Positions 54,849 to 63,814 of a DNA stretch of 64,000 nt are shown here, in pieces. Where the stretch lies: assembly GCF_004011175.1 (NCBI RefSeq), contig NZ_RQXX01000004.1:310001-374000 (forward strand), in the 5' to 3' direction. Both the position numbers and the translations under genes were made by a program. Below the pieces are notes generated by a model. It did no database searches. It saw only the letters and a program-made list of their open reading frames with translations, and was not told the DNA's origin. The stretch's first letter is position 1; every line of letters begins with the position of its first letter. Origin of the DNA: Mesobaculum littorinae. GTDB taxonomy: Bacteria > Pseudomonadota > Alphaproteobacteria > Rhodobacterales > Rhodobacteraceae.

Positions 54849-55997
54849 ATGGCAATCTCGTTCATCGTGACCACCTACAACGTCCTCGACTACGTGTCCC
54901 AATGCCTGGAGAGCGTCGCCGCCGTCGCGCGGCCGGGCGACGAGGTCATCTTGGTAGACGACGGCTCGGACGACGGCACAGCCGAGGCTCTTGGCGCCTT
55001 CACTGCCGCCGGGGGCTTTGGCGATGGTGTCCGGGTCGACCCCATTCTCCTCGGGGTCAACACGGTCGGCGGCGTCGGCATCGCCGGCAACATCGGGCTT
55101 TCGGCGGCGCAGGGCGACGCGGTGTTCTTCGTCGACGGCGACGACTGGATAAACCCCGCGGGATTCATGGCGGCGCGCAGCGTCTGGGATCTGCATGACC
55201 ATGACATCCTGCTCACCAACTACCTGACATTCGACACGGCCAATGGCGTGTCGGCCCCGCCTGCGGACAACCAGCTTTGGGCCGGACTGCGCCGTGACCT
55301 GACGGGGGATGATGCGAAACTGCAGGCGCTCAGGTTCATCGGGGTGCCGTGGCGCAAGTTCTACCGGCGTTCCTTCCTCGAAGCACATCACCTGAGGTTC
55401 CCGGAAGGCGACCGCTTCTTCGAGGACAATCCGTTTCACTGGGACGTCTGCTGCACGGCCGAACATATCGGGTTCGTCGACAGGCTCACCTGCTTTCACA
55501 GGGTCAACCGCCCCGGGCAAACCCTCGCCTCGACCGGAACCGAGCTCATCGCGTTCTTCGACCATTTTCACACGATCCTGCACACTTTGCCCAAGCATGA
55601 CATGCGGTACGAGCGCCAGGCCTGCCTGTGGCTTCTGGAGAACATGGCGTGGCACAGCGGGCGCCTCTCCCCCGCGGCGCGACCGGCCTATGCAGAGGCC
55701 TCAACCCACGCTTTGGCACGCGTGCCGGATCAGGTCTGGGCCGATGTCCGCAGCTTCAGGCCCCCTCATGATCCGGTGTGGATCGAGGCCGACAGGCTCC
55801 GCGCCGGACAGGTCGGCGAGCAGCTTGCCATATGGGATCGCGAAGACCTGCGGCGCCGGCTGGACAGGATGGAGACCCAACAGGAGATCCTGGCAGAGGG
55901 CCTCGAAGCGCTTCGCAAGCATCAGATCGGCACCAAGGCCGCCCGGCTTTTCAGGGAGATCCGGACGCAGCAGCGTGGCGGCCCCGACGCGGGCTAG
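54849..55997 (+). CDS. Family 2 glycosyltransferase
   Basis: A 382-residue GT-A transferase, similar in layout to its neighbour: ISFIVTTYNVLDYVSQCLESVAA, EVILVDDGSDDGTAEALGAF, then GNIGLSAAQGDAVFFVDGDDWI with the DGD motif near residue 98. GVPWRKFYRRSFLEAHHLRFPEGDRFFEDNPFHWDVCC is the acceptor-site region. The C-terminal 70 residues are helical (DREDLRRRLDRMETQQEILAEGLEALRKHQ), a possible oligomerising coiled coil. It ends the three-gene unit starting at 53313. Confidence 0.85.
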   Translation: MAISFIVTTYNVLDYVSQCLESVAAVARPGDEVILVDDGSDDGTAEALGAFTAAGGFGDGVRVDPILLGVNTVGGVGIAGNIGLSAAQGDAVFFVDGDDWINPAGFMAARSVWDLHDHDILLTNYLTFDTANGVSAPPADNQLWAGLRRDLTGDDAKLQALRFIGVPWRKFYRRSFLEAHHLRFPEGDRFFEDNPFHWDVCCTAEHIGFVDRLTCFHRVNRPGQTLASTGTELIAFFDHFHTILHTLPKHDMRYERQACLWLLENMAWHSGRLSPAARPAYAEASTHALARVPDQVWADVRSFRPPHDPVWIEADRLRAGQVGEQLAIWDREDLRRRLDRMETQQEILAEGLEALRKHQIGTKAARLFREIRTQQRGGPDAG

Positions 55998-56076
55998 GCC
56001 CGTGCCGGCAGGGTCGGCGACAGGCTGACCTCGCTGACTTCGCTGCCCTCCCGCGCAGGATTGCCTCATCAAGCGC

Positions 56077-56112
56077 TTCATGGCGCGGTTCGAGTCCCGC
56101 CTGCGACGCACG
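56077..56112 (+). other. tRNA 3'-end-like scar (T-arm and acceptor strand, degenerate)
   Basis: The bases around 56090 read GGTTCGAGTCCCGCC followed by CTGCGAC and GCA, the layout of a tRNA T-loop, T-stem 3' strand and acceptor 3' strand. The T-stem pairs only if one C is bulged out. No 5' half or anticodon arm precedes it. It may be the remnant of an integration site at a tRNA; chance is possible. Confidence 0.25.
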
Positions 56113-56123
56113 CGCCAAACGAA

Positions 56124-56155
56124 AACGACCCGGCTCTTTGCAGAGCCGGGTCGTT
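56124..56155 (-). terminator. Rho-independent terminator of the serralysin-like gene
   Basis: A 14-bp perfect stem (56124-56137 with 56142-56155) with a TTGC loop (GCAA on the minus strand), followed on the minus strand by TTTTCGTTT, 20 bases after the stop of the gene at 56176. This is the strongest intrinsic terminator in the window. Confidence 0.9.
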
Positions 56156-56175
56156 GCCACTAGGTTTTCGCCCGG

Positions 56176-58608
56176 TCAGACGAAGGTGAAGTCGTCTGCG
56201 TCGAGATCGGAGAAGAGGACGTTCTCCAGCAGGATGGAGTTTCCGCCCCCGGTATCGATCCGAACGTCATCGCCGATCTGGCTGGCGGCCCCGCGAAGGT
56301 CGCCGATATTGCCGATCGCACCGATCGCCGACAGGTCGATCACTTCATTGCCGTCGCGCGCATCGAAATCGGTGACGACATCGTTGCCGTGGCCCGCCGC
56401 AAAGACGAAGGTATCCGACCCCGTCCCGCCGGTGATGGTGTCGTTGCCGCCGCCGATGCGGAACGTGTCGTTCCCCGCCTCACCGAAGAAGATGTCGGCC
56501 CCGTTCACGCCGCCCTGGACATTGTCGAGGATCAGGTCGTTGCCATTGCCGCCACGCACGGTGTCGCGCCCGTTGTCGCCCTGCAGGGTGTCGTCCCCGG
56601 CACCGCCATGCAGGAAATCATACTGGCTGCCGCCGAAGACCTCGTCCCGGTCGAGCCCGCCGTAAAGCGAGTCACTGCCATTGGCGCCGATGACGGTATC
56701 CATGCCACCGCCGCCGAAGATCGTGTCGTTGCCATTGTCGCCGAAGAACAGGTCGGCCCCGTGAAAGCCGCCCTGGCCGTTGTCCTGCAACAGGTCGTTG
56801 CCATTTCCGCCGCGGACCGTGTCGCGGCCATTCTCGCCAACCAGCGTATCATCGCCGTTCATGCCGAGGATGAAGTCGTAGTTGTTGCCGCCGTAGACCT
56901 CGTCATTGTCGAGCCCACCGTAAAGCACGTCATCGCCGTTGCCGCCGAAGATCGTGTCGCTGGCGCCGCCGCCGAAAACGGTGTCGTCGCCGAAGCCGGC
57001 AAAGAAAAGGTCGCGCCCCAGCGGCCCGCGCTGGCCGTTGTCCTGCAGGACGTCATCGCCCCCTTCGCCGTGCACCGTGTCACGGCCGTTCTCGCCGATC
57101 AGGGTATCATTGCCGACGCCGCCGCGCAGAAGGTCGAACGCCGAGCCGCCACGCAGCATGTCCTGGCCCGTGCCGCCCAGAAGCGTATCCTCGCCCGCAC
57201 CGCCGGTGGCGACATCGTTACCCGCGCCGGTGTCGATACGGTTTCCGGCATCATTGCCGGTGATGTCGTCATTGCCGGACCCGGCCACCAGATGCTCGAT
57301 CACGGTGCCCCGCGCGATGCCCACGTTGCCATCGAGCCCCGCCACGTCCGAGAAGGTGGCGCCGCGCATGTCGATCCGGTCATCTCTGTCCGAAAAGCTC
57401 AGGTTCACGGTGTCGACGCCGCCATTGTCGAAGATGGTGAAGGTGACGGGGCCGTCGTCATAGCTGTTGGTGGGCCTGCCGGACAGGCTGCCGAAGTACT
57501 CGGTCAGGTAGCCCTGGGGCAGCGTGCTGCCCACACCCCAGACGGTGTTGCCCGAGGTGACGGTCGAGGCACCGTAAAGATCCTGGATCGCGACGATGTC
57601 GGCCATCATCGCGGTGATCACCGCGGCATAGCTGGCGTTGACCGTGGTGTTGTCGGTCTGGCTGAAATAGGACATGACCGACACCTGCCAGCTGTCATTG
57701 GCAAAAGTCTCGTCCCGACCATAGACGGCATTGCCGTTATAGGCACCCTGGTGGCCCAGCCCCAGCGCATGACCGATCTCGTGGATATAGGTCGCGAAGG
57801 AATAGGTATCGATCGTGGTGCCGTAGGCCGTCAGCCATTCGCTGCCGATATTGACGGTGGAGGACTGGATGACGCCGTTCGTATTGAACGAGCTTCCGGC
57901 AAAGGCGCCTTGCTGGTTGTCATCGAAGGTGATCTGCGCCCGCCCCCCCGTTTCCGCAAAATCGATATCCGCCACCAGTTCCCAGGCTTCAAGCGCCCAG
58001 CGCGCCAGTTGCTGAGCGTCCGAGCTGAGGGCTGACAGATTGACGGTGATCTGGTTGCTGTCAGAGGTGTCGAAGCTCCTCCGGCCAACGCCGTCGTCCC
58101 AATAGCCCTCGGTCAGGAAATCGGCGAGATCGTCCAACGAGCCCGGCGTACCACGTTCGCTGGTTTCGATGCTGACCGAATAGCTGCCATTCCCGCCATC
58201 ATTGTACGAGCCTACGGCAACATAATAGGTGCCGGACGAAACCGGGGTGAAGGTAATGGCGGAATCGAGACCCTGCCCGCCATCGTCGTCATCGACCAGC
58301 AGGTTGCCGCGGGCATCGTAAAGCCGCAGGAAGGAATCATCCAAGGTGCCCTCGCCGGACCCATCGGCCAGGATCTCTATGCCATAGCTTTCGCCGGCCT
58401 CCAGGGTGACGCCGATCCAATCGCGATCCCCGGCGGCATCCAGCACTCCGCTGAACGTATCGCCCGGCTGCATCGAATAGGCGGTCCCGATGTCGGCCGC
58501 GGCATCGGCGCCTTCCGACAGGTTCGCAAGGGCAGGATCGGTGACGCCGTTCCCATCGAGGTGCCTGGACGGATCGAACGTGGCGGTCTGGATGCAAAGT
58601 GTACACAT
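56176..58608 (-). CDS. Serralysin-like RTX zinc metalloprotease (peptidase M10B)
   Basis: An 810-residue secreted protease. It begins MCTLC...FDPSRH, a start seen in Rhodobacteraceae RTX proteases. Residues 40-150 form a pre-peptidase (PPC-like) beta domain. The zinc site HEIGHALGLGH is at 276-286 with the Met-turn SVMSYF at 310-315. From about 440 to 720 follow GGxGxD calcium-binding nonapeptides arranged in longer repeats (NGRDTVRGGNGNDLLQDNGQGG). The C-terminus (GTGSDTFVFAAGHGNDVVTDF) is the type I secretion-linked M10 domain. Export would need a type I system not present here. A small secreted protein gene precedes it in the same operon and a strong terminator follows. Confidence 0.92.
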   Translation of the reverse strand: MCTLCIQTATFDPSRHLDGNGVTDPALANLSEGADAAADIGTAYSMQPGDTFSGVLDAAGDRDWIGVTLEAGESYGIEILADGSGEGTLDDSFLRLYDARGNLLVDDDDGGQGLDSAITFTPVSSGTYYVAVGSYNDGGNGSYSVSIETSERGTPGSLDDLADFLTEGYWDDGVGRRSFDTSDSNQITVNLSALSSDAQQLARWALEAWELVADIDFAETGGRAQITFDDNQQGAFAGSSFNTNGVIQSSTVNIGSEWLTAYGTTIDTYSFATYIHEIGHALGLGHQGAYNGNAVYGRDETFANDSWQVSVMSYFSQTDNTTVNASYAAVITAMMADIVAIQDLYGASTVTSGNTVWGVGSTLPQGYLTEYFGSLSGRPTNSYDDGPVTFTIFDNGGVDTVNLSFSDRDDRIDMRGATFSDVAGLDGNVGIARGTVIEHLVAGSGNDDITGNDAGNRIDTGAGNDVATGGAGEDTLLGGTGQDMLRGGSAFDLLRGGVGNDTLIGENGRDTVHGEGGDDVLQDNGQRGPLGRDLFFAGFGDDTVFGGGASDTIFGGNGDDVLYGGLDNDEVYGGNNYDFILGMNGDDTLVGENGRDTVRGGNGNDLLQDNGQGGFHGADLFFGDNGNDTIFGGGGMDTVIGANGSDSLYGGLDRDEVFGGSQYDFLHGGAGDDTLQGDNGRDTVRGGNGNDLILDNVQGGVNGADIFFGEAGNDTFRIGGGNDTITGGTGSDTFVFAAGHGNDVVTDFDARDGNEVIDLSAIGAIGNIGDLRGAASQIGDDVRIDTGGGNSILLENVLFSDLDADDFTFV

Positions 58609-58642
58609 GGCGAGACTCTGGAAACCTTATGGGAAAAGGGGA

Positions 58643-59113
58643 TCAGGATGCAGCTGCAAGCGCCTTGATCAAAGCAGGCGTTGCGTTCAGCAGGAGGGAG
58701 GCGAAATCGTCGAATGTCTTGGCCGACACCGCGCCGTCGCCCGACGGAGCCTGGACCGAGGAGCCGGTCTGCACGGCGCCCTCTTCGGTCCGCCATTCGA
58801 TGTGGCCGGCCAGACCGCTGTCGTCGCTTTGCGAAACGTAGAGCGCCACGCCGATATCGGTGGAGCGCCCGGGAACTTCATCGCCACGGGACACACGGCG
58901 GATCACATGTGGCCCGACCGCGGTCCGAGCCAGGGCCTGGATCATCGCCTGGCAGAGGGGGTCCTGCATGCCTTCGCCTTCAGGGCAGCTGAGCAGGATC
59001 ACCGGACGCTCGGGCGACCGGGCCTGACCGGCAGGCGCGGTCATCAGCAGCAAACCAGCCGATAGAACCGCCGACCGCCACAATCCCGCACCGTGCCCAA
59101 GCTTTGTCCACAT
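58643..59113 (-). CDS. Small secreted protein upstream of the serralysin-like protease
   Basis: A 156-residue protein, start ATG 59113 (GTGAGG upstream; the open frame continues 20 codons further). Residues 1-31 are a Sec signal peptide (LWRSAVLSAGLLLMTAPAGQA). The mature part has a pair of cysteines (ILLSCPEGEGMQDPLCQAM) and strands such as DIGVALYVSQSDDSGLAGHIEWRTEEGAVQTG. It does not look like the serralysin inhibitor Inh, but it is 34 bases before the protease on the same strand, so a partner role (inhibitor, chaperone or surface anchor) is worth considering. No family recognised. Confidence 0.7.
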   Translation of the reverse strand: MWTKLGHGAGLWRSAVLSAGLLLMTAPAGQARSPERPVILLSCPEGEGMQDPLCQAMIQALARTAVGPHVIRRVSRGDEVPGRSTDIGVALYVSQSDDSGLAGHIEWRTEEGAVQTGSSVQAPSGDGAVSAKTFDDFASLLLNATPALIKALAAAS

Positions 59114-59379
59114 ACCAGACGCCTCACCCCAAGCGATTCCTTCACGCTGAAAACTCGAAAGAGCGTACACCACCCTGCGCCTTCAAACCAAGCTTTCTAA
59201 GCTGTCTTCGTTAGCGGCCGCCCCACCCGATCCAGGTACTGCCGTCAGGCGAACTTCCGATGGCGGCGCGGGGCCCCTCGCCCCCTGCTGGCGCGCAAGG
59301 CTCCGCCGGTTCAAATTGACAAGACAGACCGGCCATGAGAAGTCGGGCCTCGGCGAAATTTCGATTGTGGATGTCAATA

Positions 59380-60669
59380 ATGACCTTTTCCCTAAGCCTC
59401 AAAGACGCGCGCATTGCCATCATCGGCCTCGGTTACGTGGGTCTGCCTCTGGCCGTTGCGCTTGGGCGAAAGTACCCCACCGTCGGGTTCGACCTCAAAG
59501 CCGAGCGCATCGCCGAGCTGCGCAACGGCGAGGACTCCACCGAAGAGGTGGATGCCGAAGAGCTCCGCACCGCCGACAAGCTGACGTTCTCTTCCGACGA
59601 GGACGACCTGAAATCCTGCAACGTGTTCATCATTGCCGTCCCGACGCCCATCGACGTGTCGCACCGCCCCAACCTGGCGCCTCTGATCTCGGCCTCGACG
59701 ACGGTCGGGCGCACGATCTCGCAGGGTGACGTGGTCGTGTATGAATCGACCGTGTACCCCGGTGCCACCGAGGAAGACTGCCTTCCCGTCGTTGAAAGCG
59801 TGTCCGGCCTGACGTTCAACCAGGACTTCTTCGCCGGCTACAGCCCGGAACGCATCAACCCCGGCGACAAGGAGCGGCCGCTTACCAAGATCATGAAGGT
59901 GACGTCGGGCTCCAAGCCCGAGGTCGCCGATTTCGTCGACGATCTGTATAACAGCGTCATCGAAGCGGGCACCTACAAGGCGACGTCGATCCGCGTAGCC
60001 GAAGCCGCGAAGATCATCGAGAACACGCAGCGTGACGTGAACATCGCCCTGATCAACGAGCTTTCGATCATCTTCTCCCACCTCGGGATCGACACGAACG
60101 AAGTCATCGATGCCGCGGCGACCAAGTGGAACTTCATCCGCCTGCGCCCCGGCCTCGTCGGTGGTCACTGCATCGGTGTGGACCCTTACTATCTGGTGCA
60201 CAAAGCCACCGCTGCGGGGTACATTCCCGACGTGATCAGGACCGCACGCGAGATCAACGACGGCATGGCGCGCAACGCCGTGACGCGCCTGACCAAGAAG
60301 ATGATCCTGTCGGACATCCCGGTCAAGAATGCCAAGGTTCTGATCGTCGGGGTGACCTTCAAGGAAAACTGCCCGGATATCCGCAACACCAAGGTCATCG
60401 ACCTGGTGGCCCACGCCAAGGGCTACGGGATGAACATCGATCTCGTCGACACCTGGGCCAATCCCGAGGAAGTGCACGAAGAATACAACGTGTCGATCGC
60501 GACGACCCTGCCGACCGAGGGCGACTACGACGCCATCATCCTTGCCGTGCCGCACGAAGACATCGTTTCGGGCGGACCGGCGGCGCTGCGGTCGATCCTG
60601 AAGGACAACGGCGTTCTCTTCGACCTCAAGGCAGCGTTCGACGTGCAGGACAGTGACCTGCGGCTCTAG
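59380..60669 (+). CDS. tviB: Nucleotide-sugar dehydrogenase, TviB/WbpO type
   Basis: A 429-residue UDP-N-acetylhexosamine 6-dehydrogenase (UDP-GalNAc to UDP-GalNAcA type). The NAD motif IIGLGYVGLPLA is at residues 14-25, PTPIDVSHRPNL is the substrate motif, YESTVYPGATEEDCLPVVES follows, and the catalytic Cys264 sits in GGHCIGVDPYYL, with NTQRDVNIALINELSIIF before. ATG 59380 is taken because a weak GGA lies eight bases before it; 59371 and 59335 are alternatives. A perfect TTGACA -35-like hexamer lies at 59316-59321, but with no good -10. Its product would give an acidic sugar, consistent with an acidic glycan. Confidence 0.9.
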   Translation: MTFSLSLKDARIAIIGLGYVGLPLAVALGRKYPTVGFDLKAERIAELRNGEDSTEEVDAEELRTADKLTFSSDEDDLKSCNVFIIAVPTPIDVSHRPNLAPLISASTTVGRTISQGDVVVYESTVYPGATEEDCLPVVESVSGLTFNQDFFAGYSPERINPGDKERPLTKIMKVTSGSKPEVADFVDDLYNSVIEAGTYKATSIRVAEAAKIIENTQRDVNIALINELSIIFSHLGIDTNEVIDAAATKWNFIRLRPGLVGGHCIGVDPYYLVHKATAAGYIPDVIRTAREINDGMARNAVTRLTKKMILSDIPVKNAKVLIVGVTFKENCPDIRNTKVIDLVAHAKGYGMNIDLVDTWANPEEVHEEYNVSIATTLPTEGDYDAIILAVPHEDIVSGGPAALRSILKDNGVLFDLKAAFDVQDSDLRL

Positions 60670-60671
60670 GC

Positions 60672-62051
60672 ATGTGGCGGGTCTGCGAGGATGACCTGAG
60701 GGTCCTGAAGGCTTCCCCCTTCTTCGATCCCGAGTGGTACCAGGCTCGCTATCCGGACGTCGTCCTTGCCGGCATGGACCCGGCAGAGCACTATCTTCTC
60801 TATGGCTTCCGGCTCGGGCGCGATCCCGGGCCGGACTTCTCGACCCGGTTCCACCAGCTGGCCTTTCCCGGCCTCGCAGGCGACCGCGATCCGCTGACGC
60901 AGATCGAAGCCGAAACGACGCGTACCGGGAGCGTTCCAGCCCCGGCCCCGGGGCATGTCCTGAACGCCGCGCATCAGGTTTTCCTGCGCGGCGCGCGTGA
61001 GACTTCGCTGGCCCTGGCCGACCGCTTTCTGGCAGAGCGCTACCGCCACACCCTGCACATCCTCGAGGCGAACAAGGCGCAGGTTGAAAACGACCGCGCA
61101 ACTTGGATCTCTCACGTCAACGGCTTCCTGAACGCGTTCGGCCAAAGCGACATCGCCCTGCATGCGGGGCACACGGATCTCTTCCACGATCTGGCGACAG
61201 CCCCTTTGCCGGCGGTGACGGACGGGCCGCTGATTTCGATCATCATGCCCGTCCACAATGCCGAGGAGACGGTCGAGAAGGCGATCCAATCGATCCTCGA
61301 TCAAACCTGGAAAAACCTGGAAATTATCGCCGTCGACGACTGCAGCACGGATTCCACGCCTCATTTGCTGAGACGGATAATGCAAAAGGACCCTCGCCTG
61401 CGGGTCCACAGGCTTCCGGTCAATGCGGGGCCCTACGTCGCACGGAACGTCGCCCTTGGCATGGCGCGGGGGGACTGGATCACCTGCCATGATGCGGATG
61501 ACTGGGCGCACCCCAAGCGGCTGGAGGACCATCTCGGCGTTGTCCTGCCCGACGGGGCGCAGGCCGACCAGGCCAGTGTCACCCACATGATCCGCATGCG
61601 CCCCGATGGCTTCTTCGACACGATCGTGAATGCCAATCCGTTTTCCCCGGACGGCGTGACCCGCATTTCCTCCGTGTCGGCCCTGTTCCAGGCCGAGTTT
61701 CTGCGAAACAGGCTCGGCTACTGGGACACGGTGCGGGTCGGCGCAGATAGCGAAATGATCTCGCGCGCCCAGCATGTCACGGGAAAAGAGACGCGAAAAC
61801 TCCGGAAAATCGGCATGATCTGCCTCTCCACCGACAGGGGCCTGACGCGCGATCCCATTCTGGGCGTCCGCCCCTCGGGGCATCTGTCCGATATCCGCGC
61901 CGCCTACAAGGCCAGCTGGACAGCGGTCCATGACCGCCTTCCCCCGGATCGCCTTTTCCTGCCCTTCCCCCAAGAGACGCGCCGCTATCGAGGCGATTTC
62001 ACCTTCGACGTCCCTTACGAAGATGTCGTGGCGGCAAGTAGCGGTCAGTGA
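60672..62051 (+). CDS. Family 2 glycosyltransferase with N-terminal polysaccharide-associated domain
   Basis: A 459-residue protein three bases after tviB. Residues 1-50 read FFDPEWYQARYPDVVLAGMDPAEHYLLYGFRLGRDPGPDFS, a motif often fused to polysaccharide glycosyltransferases. A helical region follows (60-175). The GT-A domain starts at about 185: LISIIMPVHNAEETVEKAIQSILDQTWKNLEIIAVDDCSTDSTP, then NAGPYVARNVALGMARGDWITCHDADDWAHPKRL, with the DAD metal site. It is the last clear gene of the polysaccharide locus on this side. Confidence 0.85.
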   Translation: MWRVCEDDLRVLKASPFFDPEWYQARYPDVVLAGMDPAEHYLLYGFRLGRDPGPDFSTRFHQLAFPGLAGDRDPLTQIEAETTRTGSVPAPAPGHVLNAAHQVFLRGARETSLALADRFLAERYRHTLHILEANKAQVENDRATWISHVNGFLNAFGQSDIALHAGHTDLFHDLATAPLPAVTDGPLISIIMPVHNAEETVEKAIQSILDQTWKNLEIIAVDDCSTDSTPHLLRRIMQKDPRLRVHRLPVNAGPYVARNVALGMARGDWITCHDADDWAHPKRLEDHLGVVLPDGAQADQASVTHMIRMRPDGFFDTIVNANPFSPDGVTRISSVSALFQAEFLRNRLGYWDTVRVGADSEMISRAQHVTGKETRKLRKIGMICLSTDRGLTRDPILGVRPSGHLSDIRAAYKASWTAVHDRLPPDRLFLPFPQETRRYRGDFTFDVPYEDVVAASSGQ

Positions 62052-62655
62052 CAGGCCCCGGGGGCCCGTCCCGCCCTCGCGATAGAAGCCCGGCCCGAAC
62101 TGGAGCCGGACACAGACGCAAACGAACCTTCGCGGATCAGCAGACCATCGTCACGCGGTCGGAAACGGTCGCTCCATGCGGTCGAGGGCGCGCGACCCGA
62201 CGAGGTGTGCCAATTCAAGCCAATGGCAAACGGCATTCCGGAAGGGGCGTTCGTTAGCCGCGAGGGCAAGTTCGGCGCATGACGGAGTCGGAGGTGACGC
62301 GGCATAAGCTGCTTGGGGAAGAGCCCCCGGGTCGAAGACCCCGCTGCCCGATTAGATGCCGGGCCCGTGGCCATGAAGTACCCGAAGTCGACACGCGGTG
62401 GCGATGCGCCATGTCGCACCCCTGTGCGGTCTCGCCCTTTGCGGTGTAGGAGAAGGACGAGCGCGCGATCGACAGCAGCTTGCACTGCGGGCCGATGGAT
62501 AGGTCGGGATGGTCAGGCTCGATCATGCCGCGTCTCACTTCCCGCACCAGGTCTTCAGCTTTCGTGCCAGAAAAGAGTTGGCCTCCGCATTGGCGGAGTC
62601 TCTCGGAGCGGTGACGGTCACCCGCCAGTTCATCCGGTCTTGGCGCGGAACTCCT
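62052..62655. other. Eroded region after the last glycosyltransferase, includes transposase orfB start
   Basis: 604 bases with no intact gene. The minus-strand stretch around 62430-62530 encodes MIEPDHPDLSIGPQCKLLSIARSSFSYTAKGETAQ, the start of an IS3-family OrfB transposase, cut off after about 35 residues. The rest (62052-62420) is unrecognised on both strands. Confidence 0.6.
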
Positions 62656-63032
62656 TCACCTGCCCCTCGTCAACCTCCGGCTGCTTGCGGCGCCCGCGCT
62701 CGAGCACGCCGGATGTGCCTTTAAGCAGGGCGTTGGTCGGGAACACGATTCACTGGATCGTTTCCTGATCCTCCCAACTCCATTGATGGATGATCGTCGG
62801 AGGCACCCCGAACCGGCTTGCCAGCTCCGCGGCGTCGTTCGGGCCTGCGCCGCGCCACTGGCGCGACGGTCCCTCCAACCCTCGCCTTTCAGAGCGTCCA
62901 GTGCGACCTTGGACTTGAACCCAGGCGCGTGCTGCTTCCGTTTCGACATCCCTGATCTCCTTCTCGTCGAAGATCAGCAGACTGCAACTCGTGGCTTATG
63001 TCAGTGTCCGAAATACGGCGGGTGGCTCACTC
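62430..63032 (-). mobile_element. Degraded IS3-family insertion sequence remnant
   Basis: OrfA begins at 62949 with SKRKQHAPGFKSKVALDALKGEG, the hallmark opening of IS3-family helix-turn-helix subunits (GAAGGAG ribosome site). Its continuation is scattered over three frames (a PPTIIHQWSWED-like piece near 62770-62800 and VFERGRR/QVKEFRAK-like pieces near 62640-62710). OrfB begins near 62530 and stops early. The left end likely lies near 63032, where the minus strand starts TGAGTGAGCCACCCGCCG. The right end is lost. It is inactive. Confidence 0.75.
62656..62949 (-). pseudogene. IS3-family transposase OrfA (frameshifted)
   Basis: The readable frame gives the correct 26-residue N-terminus of an OrfA (MSKRKQHAPGFKSKVALDA...), then goes off into an arginine- and serine-rich tail because of frameshifts. 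The real continuation is in the other frames. This is a broken gene within the remnant described at 62430-63032. Confidence 0.75.
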
Positions 63033-63096
63033 AGTTCTAATCCCACGCGCCAGGCAGGGGGCGGCGGCCTCGCTTGGACTGAAGAACCGGGAAGCG

Positions 63097-63354
63097 TCAG
63101 CGCGGTGAGCGCAAGATCCGCCAAAGGAGGACAAGTAGTGAAATCGATGCGGTGACGAGGCCCGCGAGACACATCGCCACGAAAAGGTATTCCACCGACC
63201 CGGAACAATAAGGGTTAGCGGAGATAAAAGTTGACCTGCAATAGCCTCGCACGCCCCAAAACCCGAGAAAAACCGCTGCGATCCCTGCCAGACATGATCC
63301 CAAGGGCCAAAGGTAACGGCGAGGACCTTCGATGGACCGACCTGTATCCTTCAT
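63097..63354 (-). CDS. Possible small membrane protein
   Basis: An 85-residue frame with two convincing membrane helices (YLWPLGSCLAGIAAVFLGFWGVRGY and YLFVAMCLAGLVTASISLLVLLWRIL) joined by a short loop with two cysteines (CRSTF...YCSGS). No family was recognised, the ribosome site before the ATG is weak, and it lies next to an IS remnant, so it may be a decaying or an orphan gene. Confidence 0.4.
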   Translation of the reverse strand: MKDTGRSIEGPRRYLWPLGSCLAGIAAVFLGFWGVRGYCRSTFISANPYCSGSVEYLFVAMCLAGLVTASISLLVLLWRILRSPR

Positions 63355-63814
63355 GTATCACGATCCCACCGGCCAGACTGGTTTCAGTCCTGCGGGTCGA
63401 GCGCACGGGCTCTCGGCTCGGCCTGGTTGATCTCGCCTTCTCTTAATGCCGTAACGGAAGGCGCCCGAGCAGGACTGTCTCACCGAGCAGCTAGAACGGA
63501 TCGCGGAGGGGCCGCAAGGCCTCGTAGGGTGAACCCCACCGCTCTTTGTCTGTGGTCAGCATTTTCCCGGCAAAGGGTGCCTTGGAGTAGAAAGGCATCG
63601 CTTCCGGCCCAGTCCGGCCGTTCGAAGCGACCGCCGGAACGGCACCGCAGCGGCCATTCCGCCCCCCGCCGCAGCATTTCCAACGACCCAAGGTCGGCTG
63701 TGCGGGGCGAAGTACGGGTTCGCCGCGACCCGCGATAAGATCTGCTGTAGTCGGGTACACCGTGCGAAACACGCCTCTGCAATACCGTGAAGTCATGCTT
63801 CGAGCCCTTCACGG
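63355..63814. other. Gene-poor stretch between the small membrane protein and the Lrp gene
   Basis: 460 bases in which several overlapping short frames occur on the minus strand (for example one ending EALRPLRDPF), none with a recognisable domain or good ribosome site. It is likely non-coding or remnant DNA and is less GC-rich than the rest of the window. Confidence 0.4.

Noticed and set aside
56450-57230. Regular DNA repeats in the second RTX gene
   Set aside because: These are the calcium-binding nonapeptides of the protease, in frame.
59316-59344. TTGACA as a full promoter for the TviB-type gene
   Set aside because: The -35 is perfect, but 16-18 bases downstream no -10 resembles TATAAT, so it is mentioned only in the gene entry.
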